Under the pieces are notes generated by a model. That model was not told the origin of the DNA. It worked only from the letters and a program-made list of their open reading frames with translations, and did no database searches. From contig NC_080577.1 of assembly GCF_029962835.1 (NCBI RefSeq), forward strand, positions 24,100,501-24,164,500: 64,000 nt of DNA, in the 5' to 3' direction. The position numbers and the translations under genes were made by a program. This document shows positions 21,609 to 33,792 of this stretch, piece after piece; the stretch's first letter is position 1, and the number at the start of each line of letters is the position of its first letter. The stretch is from Magnolia sinica (taxonomy: Eukaryota; Streptophyta; Magnoliopsida; Magnoliales; Magnoliaceae).

Positions 21609-22115
21609 CGGATTGCGTACGGCGTTACTCAGTATGCTCTTATCGCACTGAGTCAACTCTTTTGGGACCACTTTGAATTCATGTGATTTATCCACATCGT
21701 CCATCCATTTTTTCAAATCATTTTAGGAATTGAGCCTAAAACTGAAGTATATCAAAAGCTCAATTAGATGATACCAAAGGAAACAGTGAAAGTATTGATT
21801 TCCACTGTCCAAACCTTTCTAAGGCTCCAGTGATGTTTATTTGTCATCCAAACTGTTCATAAGATCACATAGACATAGATGCAGGGAAATAATAAATATC
21901 ATCTTGATCTAAAACTTTTGTAGCCCCCAAGAACTTTTCAACAGTAGACTTCAATTCACACTATTTCAGGTTGTGTGGTCCACTTGAGCTTTGGATATAA
22001 TTAATTTTTTATTAGAGCCTTAAAATTATATGATAAAATGGATGGACGGAGTTGATACAATGCATGAATGACGGTGGGCTCCATAAACGTACTAAGTTCC
22101 TCGGCACGCAATCCG
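21609..22115. mobile_element. Complete MITE with CGGATTGCGT ends (507 bp)
   Basis: Begins CGGATTGCGTAC and ends GCACGCAATCCG, an inverted pair. The interior has the family core (ATCCACATCGTCCATCC near the left, GGATGGACGG...GACGGTGGGCTCC near the right, TTGATCTAAAACTTTTGTAG in the middle). No convincing target duplication is visible. The outer ends differ from those at 17232 and 63507, while the core is shared. Confidence 0.5.
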
Positions 22116-22539
22116 CTTCCACGACATCACATGTTCACATTCAAACCTCAGGGTTCATTAATAGTTATTTTTCTCTCTCCACCGTTTTCTATCACGTGCC
22201 CTACTCAGAAATCAGAATGTTTCAACAATAGTCATTTTTGGAATCATCCTAATGTAAGCGTAGCAAACGATGGACAGGATGAATTACAACCATTAAGTGG
22301 GTCCACCTAGCTTCCGATTTTATGAACTTCCGGCGGTTCAGGTTGCAGGCAGTCCACGTCCTCCATTTTAAATTTTTTTGAAAAACTCATTTTAAATGCA
22401 ACGGAATGTAGGGTTGATGGTGGGACATGGAATAACTACTGTGCTGCCATTTACTAATTTTCCCATATCATTTAATGCTATGAACCCAAAAATGAAATAG
22501 TTATAGATCTCAAGTGAGTTATAAATCTTAAGTGAATCA

Positions 22540-23144
22540 TGTTAGGTTTTTTTCAAAATAAGAAGAAAAGAAATTTTATTTTGAGAAAAGAATAGTTGTT
22601 GCTTTGGTGATTATTGGTGTGAATGGTGATGCCCCTTAGTGAAGGGAACATCTTTTGAATTTGAAATGAAGGGATGCTATTGTTGGAAAGACCACTATTG
22701 ATGAAAGATACCATAAAAGAAGATGTCTTTTCATGAAAAAGGTTTTAAATATCTCTTGTGATTCTATATAAATCCATCTTTAGGTCAATCTGTATACATA
22801 ATTCCAACAATCTCCTCTCATCATTTTTCTTCACCATTTTCATTTTTGGAAGGTTTTTAGAAAGATACAGTTTTCAAGTGCTAAACTGTAAATAATTTTC
22901 AAGCAGTAAATTACAAACAGTTTTCAGAGAGTAAATTGTAACAGCATAGAAGTTAGGGTTGTACGCTGTAAAAGTGTGTTCGGGGTGCGATTTTTCGATT
23001 TTGTATACTGAAACTCACACTTCTCTGGTATTAGAGAAGATGCTTATTGTATCCCTGGAGGCGGATTTGCTCTAACCCTACTGCAAATTGATTTAATCAC
23101 CGGTAGGGTACGAATATCGCCTTAAAAATAGCGGCATTTTAACA
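22540..23144 (+). repeat. LTR-like region, candidate Copia solo LTR
   Basis: Starts TGTTAGGTTTTTTTC and could end at TTTTAACA (23144). A TATA-like CTATATAAATCC lies at 22766, followed by leader-like CAATCTCCTCTCATC. Three imperfect AACTGTAAA/GTAAATTGTAA repeats lie at 22880-22950. Flanks do not match, so the ends are uncertain. Confidence 0.5.
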
Positions 23145-23204
23145 CACTTTAAGCCTATCTTTAAGTGATTCTTTTTCTATTTATCGCCTTCTGTCATAAT
23201 AAAC

Positions 23205-23535
23205 CCCATGGAAAGAATAGTAGTGATTGAATGACTAACATTAAAAACTTCATAGGATACATTGTAATCTTTATTTGACATTTAACTGGTTGATTAGGTC
23301 ATACATACCTGGACTAAGCAAAAACACAAATATTGTGGCCGCTAACAAGTTTTTAATGGTGAACATTCAATCACCACCTTTTCCTGTGGTGTGGTTCAGA
23401 TGAGATTTGGATTTGACTCATTTTTGAGATCATGCCCTAAAATGGTCTGGAAAAATGGATGGACGGTGTGGATAAAACACATACGTCATGGTGAGGTCCA
23501 CAGAGCACCATCCAGAAGCTACTGGCTTGTGAAAG
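23205..23535. mobile_element. MITE of the CCCACC...ATGTATGTG family, partial
   Basis: Right half with GGTGAACATTCAATCACC, GGTGTGGTTCAGATGAGATT, GGAAAAATGGATGGACGGTG and AAACACATACGTCATGGTG, ending near CCACAGAGCACCATCCAG. The left end is eroded. Confidence 0.5.
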
Positions 23536-23847
23536 CGTCGGCAGGTAATCCTCGCCGTAGATAATCCACCCTCTCTTAGTTCAACCGGCTCTATTGTAAA
23601 ATAACTCACCGATTACAGAATCCCGCGCCTCGATTTTGGTCACACGCAGGACTCCTCGGACGTGGAAGCTCTGGTCTTCTCATCCAAACCTTTGATCCGA
23701 CGGGTCTCATCGTGGATAGATCCTCACCATCAGAAATTACAAAGCCATTTCATGCTCGACAGATGATGATATCTACGGTCTTGGTTGACTTTGATCCTCA
23801 TCCTTAGTAATTTACAAATATTAGTTTTTTTAACATATTTTATAGCA

Positions 23848-23918
23848 GCTTCCATAGCATAGTGGTATTGCGTTCGCTTCGTAAGCGAAAGGTCGCGAGT
23901 TCGATCCTCGCTGGGAGC
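23848..23918 (+). tRNA. tRNA-Thr (anticodon CGT)
   Basis: A 71-base cloverleaf folds without gaps: acceptor GCTTCCA with TGGGAGC (one T-G pair), D arm GCA...TGC with GGT in the loop, anticodon stem TTCGC with GCGAA around the loop TTCGTAA (anticodon CGT at 23880-23882, reading ACG), a 5-base variable loop, and T arm GCGAG-TTCGATC-CTCGC. The A box (TAGCATAGTGG) and B box (AGTTCGATCC) of the internal Pol III promoter are present. TTTT at 924-927 (23924-23927) can end transcription. No intron. All stems pair, so it looks functional. It is the only RNA gene I found. Confidence 0.5.
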
Positions 23919-24366
23919 TTTGATTTTCGATTTATTATATCAGAAATTTTTTTATTCTATTTCTTATATTTCTCTGATTTTTATTTATTTTTTCTTTATT
24001 ACCAATCTTTCTTTCCTGTTTCTTTTCTTCATTCTTATTTTATTTTTTAATTCTCTCCAGTTTCGAGCTAAGGAAACGAGTTTCAAAGGTTCTCCATATT
24101 CGCTTGTGCTCTTTCTTTCTTTCTTTCTTTTTTCTTTTTTCCTTTCTCATTGCATTACCTAAGGGGACAAAATGCAGAAATGGTCAGATAATCCCAACCG
24201 TCCATCATCTCTAACCTAATTTGACTGGACCCACAGAGAAGAAGGGGTGATTCTAAGTCTATAACCATTGATTTCTGTAGCTGATTGGTGAACATTGAAA
24301 CAATTATCTTCTACAGTCCGCAGTCACACACATACACATTGGCAGCCAGAGTCATCCATGTTGGAT
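23919..24366. other. Pyrimidine-rich flank of the tRNA gene
   Basis: T-rich DNA with TTTCTTTC runs to about 24150, then unremarkable sequence with short MITE-like words (AACCGTCCATCATC). No gene seen. Confidence 0.5.
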
Positions 24367-25135
24367 CTAATACGGAGATAAAAGCAGAAAATCGAAATAT
24401 TATAGACAAGAAATAATAGGAATATTATCTAGAGAGTTGAGGCATACTATAGTTATTGTACTAAAGATAGATTTGCCGGCACAAGGAAGATCCTTACTGC
24501 ACTGCATTAGGTCCCAACAACTCTTCTCCTGGGATACAACAGCTCTCTTAGACAATGAACGGCTCTGCCCAAGTTTGCTCTTTTTGATTTGCCCGAAGAA
24601 GATTGCAGATTAAAAAAAAACCAAAGAGAAGAAGGAGATAGATCTTGTGTTTGGAATAGAAGGACCGGAAGCCTTTATAAAGGGACTAATTAGAGCCGTT
24701 GCACTTTAAGCACGTGTGGTTGGTGCAATAATGACATGTCCGTGCATGACGGCTCGTTAATTATTGTGTTAGTGCATAGTGGCTCTCTGCCCATGACGTC
24801 ACGTATGCAGAGAAAGAAAAAGAGCCCAAGTCAAAGGCACACCACACCACACCACAGACCGTGGCCGCCCCCGCGTGCGCATGTGTGAAGTTGCACCCAT
24901 GGCATACTTTTGGTTCTCAATACAAACAACAAGTGAATGATTCTAATATAAATACCTTCTCTTCTCATCCCCTTTCTATGTAGGACTAAACCAACACCAA
25001 AATCACAAGACTAGGAAAAAACTGTTTTTCCTATTTTAATTCCAGTTTTTTTCTAACAATCCTCAACAATTTAAAATTAGGAAAAACGGTGAAGATAGTC
25101 GAGAAGAAAACCAATTGGGCAAATCAATGAAACAA
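24367..25135 (-). mobile_element. Copia-like LTR end, inverted partner 1
   Basis: Read on the minus strand: a short internal 3' part (TTGCCCAATTGGTTTTCTTC...), a TGTTAGAAAA LTR start at 25058, a TGACGTCA-type motif, a TATA box CTTTATAAAGGC (near 24677) and the leader, ending near ATTAGATCCAACA (about 24367). The order internal end, TGTTAG, TATA, ...AACA fits the 3' LTR of a Copia element. Its partner at 25545-26380 is the same sequence in the opposite orientation at roughly 70-80 per cent identity by eye. No PBS or coding region is attached. Confidence 0.5.
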
Positions 25136-25544
25136 AGTGCTTCAATAGAGATATCTTAAAGATTTGAAACTTGCTTGCTGTAAACATGCTTGGTTTGTCG
25201 GATGATAGTAACATAGAGTTATGAAAAGCAACTTGAATTTCTTAAGCCAACATATTACGATCATGTACTTTATCTCAATTTCATAGGCACTCTAGAGAAT
25301 GTCCCAATTCTTATGGGAAGCGACTCCACTTCAACACTCATATAGGTGAGCCTATCAGGGATGTACTTGCAGCTAGACATCCCACTGTATCACAGTTATG
25401 AAACTCATTAAGGACAGTCTAACCTTCATCGCTACAGGTTATAGCACCACCACATCATGGGAATGGGGTTCTCAATTTATTCATATGCAATGTCGATATC
25501 AAATCACTTCAAAATAACTTGCTGTTCCTAATTGATTTCATTGA
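25136..25544. other. Spacer between the inverted LTR ends
   Basis: About 400 bases, read most naturally on the minus strand as the 3' non-coding internal part of the same element (ACCTGTAGCGATGAAGGTTAG, CACCTATATGAGTG, GGGACATTCTCTAG). No ORF of note. It would form the loop if the flanking arms paired. Confidence 0.5.
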
Positions 25545-26380
25545 TTTGCCCAATTGGTTTTCTCTTCGACTATCTTTATTATTTTTAAAAAGAGGGATTG
25601 CTAGGAAAGCAAAGGGTTTAAAAAATGGGAAAAACCTATTTAATCATTTATTTTGTATTGTTGGTTTGTTCCCTTATTTTTGGTGTTAGCTTTAGTCCTA
25701 CATTGGAAAGAAGATAGGAAGAAAAAGCCTGTATATAAAAATATTATTTGTATTTGGAACTAAGAGTATGCCATGTGAGTAACATCGCACACGCGCATGC
25801 AGGCCATGGCTGTAGTCACGATTGTGGCAAGGTGCGATGCCATGCAATGTCTTTGATTTGGATACTTTTGATTTCTTTGCACAGATGACGTCACACGTAT
25901 GCACGCTTGGGCAGAGAGCCGCCATGCACTGACACAAATAATTAATAAGTTGTCATGCACTGACATGTCATCAATGCGCCACCTGCATATGCCTCAAGTC
26001 CTGTGGCTCTACTTAATCTCTTTATAAAGGCATTTCATTTCCCAGTTACACAAACAAAAAACATTCTTCTTCTTCTCCTCTCTCTGGTTTTCTCTCTTTG
26101 CATTCTTCCTTTGGGCAAGTCAGAAAGAACAAGTTTGAATTCATGTGGTTGAGATTGCGTGCACACCTGATCTAAGCCGTTCATCATGGAGGAGAGTTGT
26201 TGTATCCTAAGGGCAAAGCTGCTGAGATCCAATGCATTGAGGATCTTTCTTATGGGGGCAAATATGTCTTTAAGATGGAGACTGTAACATGCCTCAACTC
26301 TCTAGATAATTTTTTCATTATTTCTTGTTTGTGATATATCAATTTTCTGCTATATTGCTTTATCAGAACCAACACAAGTT
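25545..26380 (+). mobile_element. Copia-like LTR end, inverted partner 2
   Basis: Plus-strand order: TTGCCCAATTGGTTTTCTC, a purine tract AAAAAGAGGGA, TGCTAGGAAAG (LTR start about 25599), GATGACGTCACACGTATGC, TATA box TCTTTATAAAGGC (26012-26024), the leader, and an end near ATCAGAACCAACA. The purine tract directly before the LTR start is where a 3' LTR polypurine tract should be. Two divergent copies in this head-to-head layout may be two insertions or an inverted duplication. Confidence 0.5.
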
Positions 26381-29300
26381 TCGACCCATGGCTCATCTAG
26401 AATAGAAACCAGAAAATGCAATGTCCCAATAATTGGATGATGTCTACACCTGGGTTCTGATGGGACGACCCATGCTGGATATCCCGAGCCAAGACATTGG
26501 TAGAACGAACACGATTGAACACGATCTAGGAGTAATTGTAGGATTACAATTGACCTGCACCTTGTGTATGTTTAAAGCTCAAGGGAAGCTTCTAGATATC
26601 GGAATTCCTTCTTGAACTATGTTTGGATGACAAATTGAATTGTAATATTCGATAGAGAGCAAATGCCAGATTGTAGCTACCTTACCATTTGTAATGGGAA
26701 GTAGCACTCAAATTGTGGTTGCATTCCTTTCGAGTCTAACTTGAAACAGAAGCAACTGCAGTTTGGAGCTCATCTCTCAGTACCAATGCTAGGGAAGTTA
26801 ATTTCAGTTTCCGTCATTTTCGCTCTATTGAACTTTAGTTGTTATTTCAATTCAATAGCACATCCAAACTCAGCCTAGAAGGGTAAGATTTTATTTTGCC
26901 CATTCTTGTATTAATTATTGAATCATTGATAATTGAGAAGACTGCTTGCATGGATTGATTACTACTTGCTGGCATGTGCTACCTCGTCGTTTGTATTCTC
27001 TGGCCCAAAAAATCAGGCGAACAAGCTGACAATCATGAGTTGGGTTACACGTTGGCCCATGATCAATATACAAGTGTGGCCTACCTGATGAGTAGGTCAC
27101 ACTTGAGTAGGTACATGCGGGCACAATGGGGCTTGCCTGATGAAGGGTCTGAATATTGTACAAGTCTCAGTCTAGCATATGTACCTGTGAGCACGATTCA
27201 AACAATACTCAGGTGAGTAGCATTTGCATTCCTCAATCTGCAACTCCATTTGCCTTTTTGAAGTTGTTGTGTAAAGAAATGCTTAACTGTCTGCATCTAT
27301 CAAGAATCTCCTCCATAAGTTGTTATTCTCCTCCATTTCTTTTCTATATTCATCATCACAGCCATATTTCATATTCTATGATAGGAATTATGGATGCACT
27401 GTTACCCAAGATAGGCAATCTTTTGGATTAGCCTCATCAAACAATGTAACCAAGAGAGTACACCTTGTCTTATCATCCAATTGTTCTTTATTTATGTCAA
27501 AGTTATTTTTCTTTTTAAAATTTCTCGAGCGCTTTCTACTGCTATGGAAAATACAAATTGGTGTTTGTGTGTTTTGGAAGATATTGGTTCATTAATAAAG
27601 TGGGTGCATGTCTGTATGAGGGATGCTAATATGTAGCTTGTGTAATAGAAATCATATGCAGCTCTATCTTCACAGTATGCAGCAAACTTGTGCGAGGATC
27701 GTGCCAGTTGATCTAGTTGGCCACCTCACAGATGGACTATAGGCCGAAATCACGGTGATTGGACAACTCTGACCATTGAGTTGTTGTCAGTTTTGATGGT
27801 TGAATATGAACACTCGCTGAGATGGCTACTGCAATCCAATCCCCTTGCTCCTGTGATTTGCCTATCCACATAGTAGGTGACATGTTTGAGACATGTACTA
27901 TGAGGAGGGAGCTGAATGCAACTTCTACAATGCGAACTGCATATAGCAATTGTCCTTCTGTAAACATTTAGGAAGGGTTTCCTGTTAATGTTTTATTAGA
28001 GTTTTCATTAGTCCGCGTTGTTCTAATCAGAAGATTACGTTCGTGAAAAGATTAGCCCCTGTAAGGGTATTCTATCTAACACTGCTGCAGTTGGTATCTT
28101 AATTCTATAACTTGAAAAGACAGACTTCCGTGAAAACTAATATTGGTCCAGGTTCAAGTGGAACAAAAACAGCTATGAAAACATGATTGCAATAATTAGA
28201 ATAAATAGAATACTAAATAATAATAATTATTTTGTCATACTTTTTTTTTAATCTTCTTGACCAAAAAGTTTTACGAGGACCGTCAACTGGATCTGCCGTA
28301 GGATGAAGCTATATCCTTTGGGTTGTGTGGGCCAAATCCACAGAGTAATATTTTTGATATTGTGATTTGGTCAGACCCCATCGGATCAACAACTCGAGTC
28401 ACCCCAACGATTCACCCCTGACTCGGGTCAGTTGGGACAATTCATCCCCTACTCGGGCCAGTCGTGACTCAAATCTACACTGGACAAGTCAGTCCAACTA
28501 CTGTATCTGGATCTGGTTCCATCAAGCTTCCTCTTACTATGCACTTGTCCTCAGTTTTACATGTACCCAGCTTCCCACTCAATCCATAATCTGTCAGCTT
28601 TCTTAGATGATGCTGCTAATGATCTCTATTAATAAATATGATTTCTATTACTATATTTCTTATTAGAGATCATAATTTCGCATACATAATTTTGATTGAC
28701 TAAAATGAGATGAACTCATTTTCAGGCATCTAAACATGCCTTAGAATTAATGACCAACTATTGGAAGTAGCCAACGAATCTCTTTGGCACGACAAATTTC
28801 AGCTGATCATTCTCTAACTGGGAGGTGGATTTTCATTCTTTAACTTGGGAACGTGTGTTAAAATACATTGTTTTATGAGTTATAAAGGTACTTCTTATTT
28901 TAGTCATAATAGTCCAATCACTTGTTGTCCAGGGTTAATTATGTTACACTCTGTTATGCAAGTTGTGGATGTATGTGTGTTTCGCTTCTTAGTTGAATGA
29001 AAAGCTAGATTTGATACTTCATTTGCCGCCAATATTCTTGTTCATTTGCTTCATAGAGGGAGTTTGAGTTTGCCTTTAGCAACCAATAAATCTAAGGGGA
29101 TTGCACTCATACAGATACTCTTTGCATCTTATACTGTAGTTATTAGATGGAAATGGAGACAGAAATGTTATTCACAAAATAAAATACTAAATGGAAATTA
29201 TTAAAAATTGTCAAAGAAGAAGAAATGCATAAAAGAGAAACAGATTTCTATATTCATTGAGACTATTCTTTCTTTGACTGAGAGGAAAGAAATTTCTGCT

Positions 29301-30829
29301 TGATGATTCTTTATCTTTATCCTTACTACATGAAGAATTTAGTGAGATGGAAATCGTCTGTTTGAGTATCAACTTATCTATTATATTAGTAGCCTTCATT
29401 TTCTTCACAAGATCAGGATGCTTGGAGATCTTCCAGAAAGTGTGTGCATGAAAAGCCTATTATTTTCAATTTAAATAGGAATGCGAACCAATTTAGTCTA
29501 ATAAGGTAGTTTTGGACTATTTATGATATAAGATATGTCCATGACTTTGTTACATAATGGACAGATCTAATAGACGTACTCTTTAAGGAAATTACATTTG
29601 GCCAGTTCTTTGTTCACGGAATAGTCATCTTCTCATTATTGTTGTCAACAGGAAGACTCTTAATGTCATCCCTTTTTTTTTTGGTTTTTTTCATGATGTG
29701 ATTTCCCTTTGATTCAAACATGTTAACAAATCTATATGCTAGTTGGGAGAGTTAGGTTTATCTTTATATGGAGTTACATATTGCTACCCAAAAATACCAA
29801 AAGACCATTTTGTTGTACTTAATATACCGTCTCCCCTCTCTCCCAATCAATTATTAGATGCATTATTTAGTTCTAAACCAATCACATTTGCCTGGTTGAG
29901 ATAACCACATCATTCAAGGCCATCACGGACAATCTGGTTTTTGGGATTAAGAGAACATTAAAGCAAGAAAGCATCTTAAATCTCATTCGGTGGGTACATT
30001 TCTTCTTGGAGAAAAGTGAAACATTTTTTGACAAGCCTTTTCTTTGTTTTGGTTTTCCTCTTTAATAAAATGTTAGGAGATTTTTTTTTTTTTTTTTTTT
30101 TTTGGTGTGGCTCATAAACTAATTACTATTTTAGTTCTGAAATCCAATTCATTACACCAATAGCATCGTTGCATGTTTAAGTTTACATGCTTAATGCTAC
30201 TCTTCTCTGTTATACTGAAAAACCGAGTATAAACAATGTATGCTATTTGAACGTCAATATGTCATACATTTTTGCTTGCACAAGATGAGAGGCATGTGGC
30301 TAGAATGCACTAATTCCATTTATTTTCTCTTCATTGTTCAATTGTCATCATATGACAAAGTAAAAATACATGATCCTGTCGTTTTTTTTAGGGCCCTTTA
30401 TCTGTTGAACATCGGAAAGTTGTCTTAGTTAGCTTGCAAAACCTCTTCATCCATAACAGTGGATCCATTGGAGGTAATGGCTCACAGAACTTTATCTTTA
30501 CTAGTACAATGGATTAAATTTTTTTTTTAATCCCTTTTTTTTATTTTTTATTTTTTATTTATAAAGCTCCATCCAATACATCATATTCATGAAATATGAG
30601 ATGGTTAACTAGAATTTTTCATATGTGGGAGTACGGAATTAAAATGTACCTCAAGGTCCTCAACACCATTTAGATACGTAAGATTTGTAATTCTTGAGAA
30701 TCCATTGGAGGGCAAGTTTGATGCTAGTAGCCATGGACATTCCAACTCCAACAACATATATTTAAGTTATTGTAGTTATAAATATGTTTAGTTCCAACTT
30801 TGCCTCTGGTTGTGCACTCATCATCTTAC
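26381..30829. other. Long intergenic stretch, no gene supported
   Basis: A/T-rich sequence with frequent stops on both strands. It contains transposon-like words near 27000-27130 (GGGTTACACGTTGGCC, CACTTGAGTAGG), a T run at 30080-30103, and small ORFs without motifs. I could not recognise any protein family or RNA gene here. Confidence 0.5.
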
Positions 30830-32620
30830 TGCTTTATGCTTGTGATGTGTTCCTAGCCTTAAAATTTTGTCCTAGTTGTGCCTCTAGTAACTTTGAAGCA
30901 ATTAGTGTGCTCAAAGCAAGCTCATTTGGCATGAATGCTGGAGAACTTAATTGTTTGTGAACTTCCCTTTTTGCACAATGTGCAATGGCTAGGCTAAAGT
31001 GCAGAGTGGCCTTGGCCTTACCCTCCGTGTGGGGAAACCGACCCTGTATCTGTGAGATAAAATTATAGAACGTGTGGAGAGGAAGATCTCCCTTGGGAAA
31101 AGTAAGCTCATCTCTCTTAGAAGCTGAATCACATTGATCAAGTCTTCTCTTTCTAATACGTCTCTCTATTATACGTCCCATTTTCATTGTCCTAAATCAG
31201 TTCTTCTCCGGATTGATAAACTTTAGAGGGAATTCCTTTGGCAAGGGGGTTCGTCCTTCGGAAAATTCCCGCTTCTTAAATGGAGGTATGTTCTCCTTTC
31301 TCGAAGAGAGGGGGGGGGGGGGGGGTGGGTGATGAGGTTCTTTGTTTGGCCTTAACGGGTTAAATCATCCTTTCTCTGAAAAAGGGATTGCTCAAAGTGG
31401 CCTGAAGGTTTTAGATGGCATGGGCTTTGCATTGGGTGACGGGGAGAATCATATTCTAGGAGGATATCTAGTGTGGAGGTTTCTCCCTTAGATCTTCCTT
31501 TATGGCTTTGGCTTTCCTCCATCCTATTGTAGATATTTTTGTGGCTTATTGTTTCTCTGGCCTCGGTAAGGGAGGGGTTTGACTTCCTTTGAATTTATCA
31601 TATTATGAGAAATCCACCCCCTTCCATCCATTTTCCATAACATTTTAGGGCATGGCCCCAAAGATGGATTAGACTCGAATCTCGGGTGTGCCCCATGCTG
31701 GAAACGGTGGGTTGACACCCGCTGTTGAAATCTTTCTAGGTCCTACCATGATGTTTATTTGTTGCCAATTTGGGGGTGGGCTCACTGACCGTGGGACCCA
31801 ACATGATGTATGTACTTTATCTATATCATCCACCCATTCTGGAGATCATTTCAGGACGACGGTCCCACCACAACGTGCAACATGCCCACGCTGTCCAATC
31901 TATTGGCCTTCTGTCTCGGTTGTAGGGGTTTGTGCCCACCCCTAGAGGTGAAGATTCCTTGGCATGGAGTCTTGCTAGTTCAGATATCTTCTCGACGCGA
32001 TCTTTCTACAACATTATTTCTGAGCATGCTTCATCCCTTAGCTGCTGTCGTTCAGGTGTTGTTTGGTCCTATGGGGCTCCCTCAAAGATAGCGGCCTTTG
32101 CGTGGTTGGTTGGGAAGAATTATGTCCTAACGGTCGATAACCTCCGGAAAAGGGGCATGATCCTGCCAAACATGTGTCTGATGTGCCTCGAAGAAGCAAA
32201 ATCGATCGATCGATCGTCTTTTTCTCCACTGCCCGTTCGTTTCAGATATCCGGTCTCATGTTCTCGTGTTGGCGAAAGTCTTGTTGGTGATGCCTCCCTC
32301 TATTGATGGGCTCTTCTGTTAGTGGCATGGTAGAGATGGGGGGATCCTTGGCATTAAAAAAAGTGGAGGATTGTTTTCTTAGCTGTTCTCTCAACCATTT
32401 GGGCCAAAAGAAACAACCACTGTTTTTATAATAAAAAATGTCTCCTCGGTTGGGGTGTTCAACTCGGTCTTGTTGTTTTTCAAGGATTGGGCGTCTTGAG
32501 AGGCCTAGCATTGGGTTTTTTCCAGCCGAGGGGCTATGCTTGTTGTATCTTATTTTTTTAAAATTCTGATTCCTTTGTTGTTTTTTCGCTTTGCCTAATA
32601 ATTGCTTCATCTTTAGAGAG
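30830..32620 (+). pseudogene. Decayed L1-type LINE, reverse transcriptase 3' half
   Basis: Plus-strand pieces in shifting frames match the order expected for an L1 reverse transcriptase: NFEAISVLKASSFGMN and LALPSVWG near 30880-31040, ERVERKISLGKSKLISL and TLIKSSLSNTS (thumb, 31060-31160), REFLWQGG (31228-31250), then a 124-codon open frame at 31932-32306 with FSTRSFYNIISEH, SGVVWSYGAPSKIAAFAW, VLTVDNLRKRGMILP and MCLMCLEEAKS, the C-terminal zinc-binding domain. AVLSTIWAKRNNHCF follows near 32380. Stops and frameshifts, one beside a G run (31309-31325), show it is dead. The 3' part ends in an AG/TG microsatellite (32617-32648). Confidence 0.5.
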
Positions 32621-32770
32621 AGAGAGAGTGTGTGTGTGTGTGTGTGTACCGGTTCACTTCTTGCTTTTCCTTGCAACCAACTACTTCAGCATGATTGTAC
32701 CACTTTTGCTCTAGTGGTGATCAACATTTGTGAGCTTTGGTGCCAACTTGGGTGCCTTGTGTTTATTACC

Positions 32771-32913
32771 TGGTATGAGGGATCTTGTCTATTGGTGCTC
32801 AGTGGCCTCATTTGGCACTGCATGTTCTAGACATCAGCTATTTGCAATTCCACTTCGTGGGTAGAGGCATGCATGTTATGGTGTCATGTATATATACAAG
32901 ATCCCTCATACCA
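32771..32913. repeat. Perfect 18-bp inverted repeat
   Basis: TGGTATGAGGGATCTTGT (32771-32788) and its exact inverse ACAAGATCCCTCATACCA (32896-32913) enclose about 107 bases. No target duplication or known element end was recognised. Confidence 0.5.
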
Positions 32914-33792
32914 AAAAAATGTATGGTGTCCTAAGGGAGCATGAAAATATAAATACAAAACAGTCATGTAATTGTGTACATGTGAATTCCCTGCTATTTC
33001 AAGCAGCCAACCGCTCAAGCAGACCTTTCACGTTTGTGGTTGCTTAGTGGTTTGCCTAGAAATTTCCCCTCCATGATCCTACATTACTTGCTCGCCCCTT
33101 GGAGACATGCATGTTATAGTTGGTATGGTGGTTAATAGTGGGGGAGACCATGTTGGTGTGAGTGGTGTCAATGCGAGTGATGCAGGACATGAAAGTTAAA
33201 CATGATATGCAAGATTTCAGGCTTTAGATCATGCAAATTTAGAAACAATCACAAAAATTCCACATCCCACATAAGATCAAGCATTCAACAAGGGGAATCT
33301 ACAGGGTCCAAGCCTACACATGTTAGGGCTGGATCAATTAAAAATTATAGACCAAACAATGCTCAAAGGAGAGTAGATTCATCCACTCTTGCTAAGGATT
33401 ATTCCTCAATCCAAGGGATTCACATGTTTCAATTCGGGAAAGCCTAAGGTTTGCAAAAGTGGAATAGAACTTGAAATTTATGAATATTTAAGGTTAGAGT
33501 TAGGGATTTAAGGCGAGAGTGGAGAGGATTAGAGGAGAGAGAGAACCTGAAAATAGTCCACACGTGTGGACAACAATCTGGCCCAGACGCATGTGCGTGG
33601 GATCCTGTCCGCGCGTGTGGGGCCCACGAACCCAAAAAGGGACAGCTTGGGGTTGGTCGGCTAGGGGTGGGCCACCCACACACCAAGTTTTAGGCCGATC
33701 GAGCGTCTGGCCTGTGCACGGTGCTCTGCCGAAGTTTCAGCCTTCAAATGTACTGACAAAGTAAGATCTAGAGGCAAGGTTATGGCAACAAC

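Noticed and set aside
24781-25910. TGACGTCA motifs as evidence for an endogenous pararetrovirus promoter
   Set aside because: Such motifs also occur in plant LTRs; the TGTTAG...AACA layout and purine tract fit Copia LTR ends, and no viral coding sequence is present.
31932-32306. 124-codon ORF as an independent host gene
   Set aside because: Its motifs (SGVVWSYGAPSKIAAFAW, VLTVDNLRKRGM, MCLMCLEE) are the C-terminal zinc-binding domain of L1-type reverse transcriptases, and upstream RT pieces lie in order.
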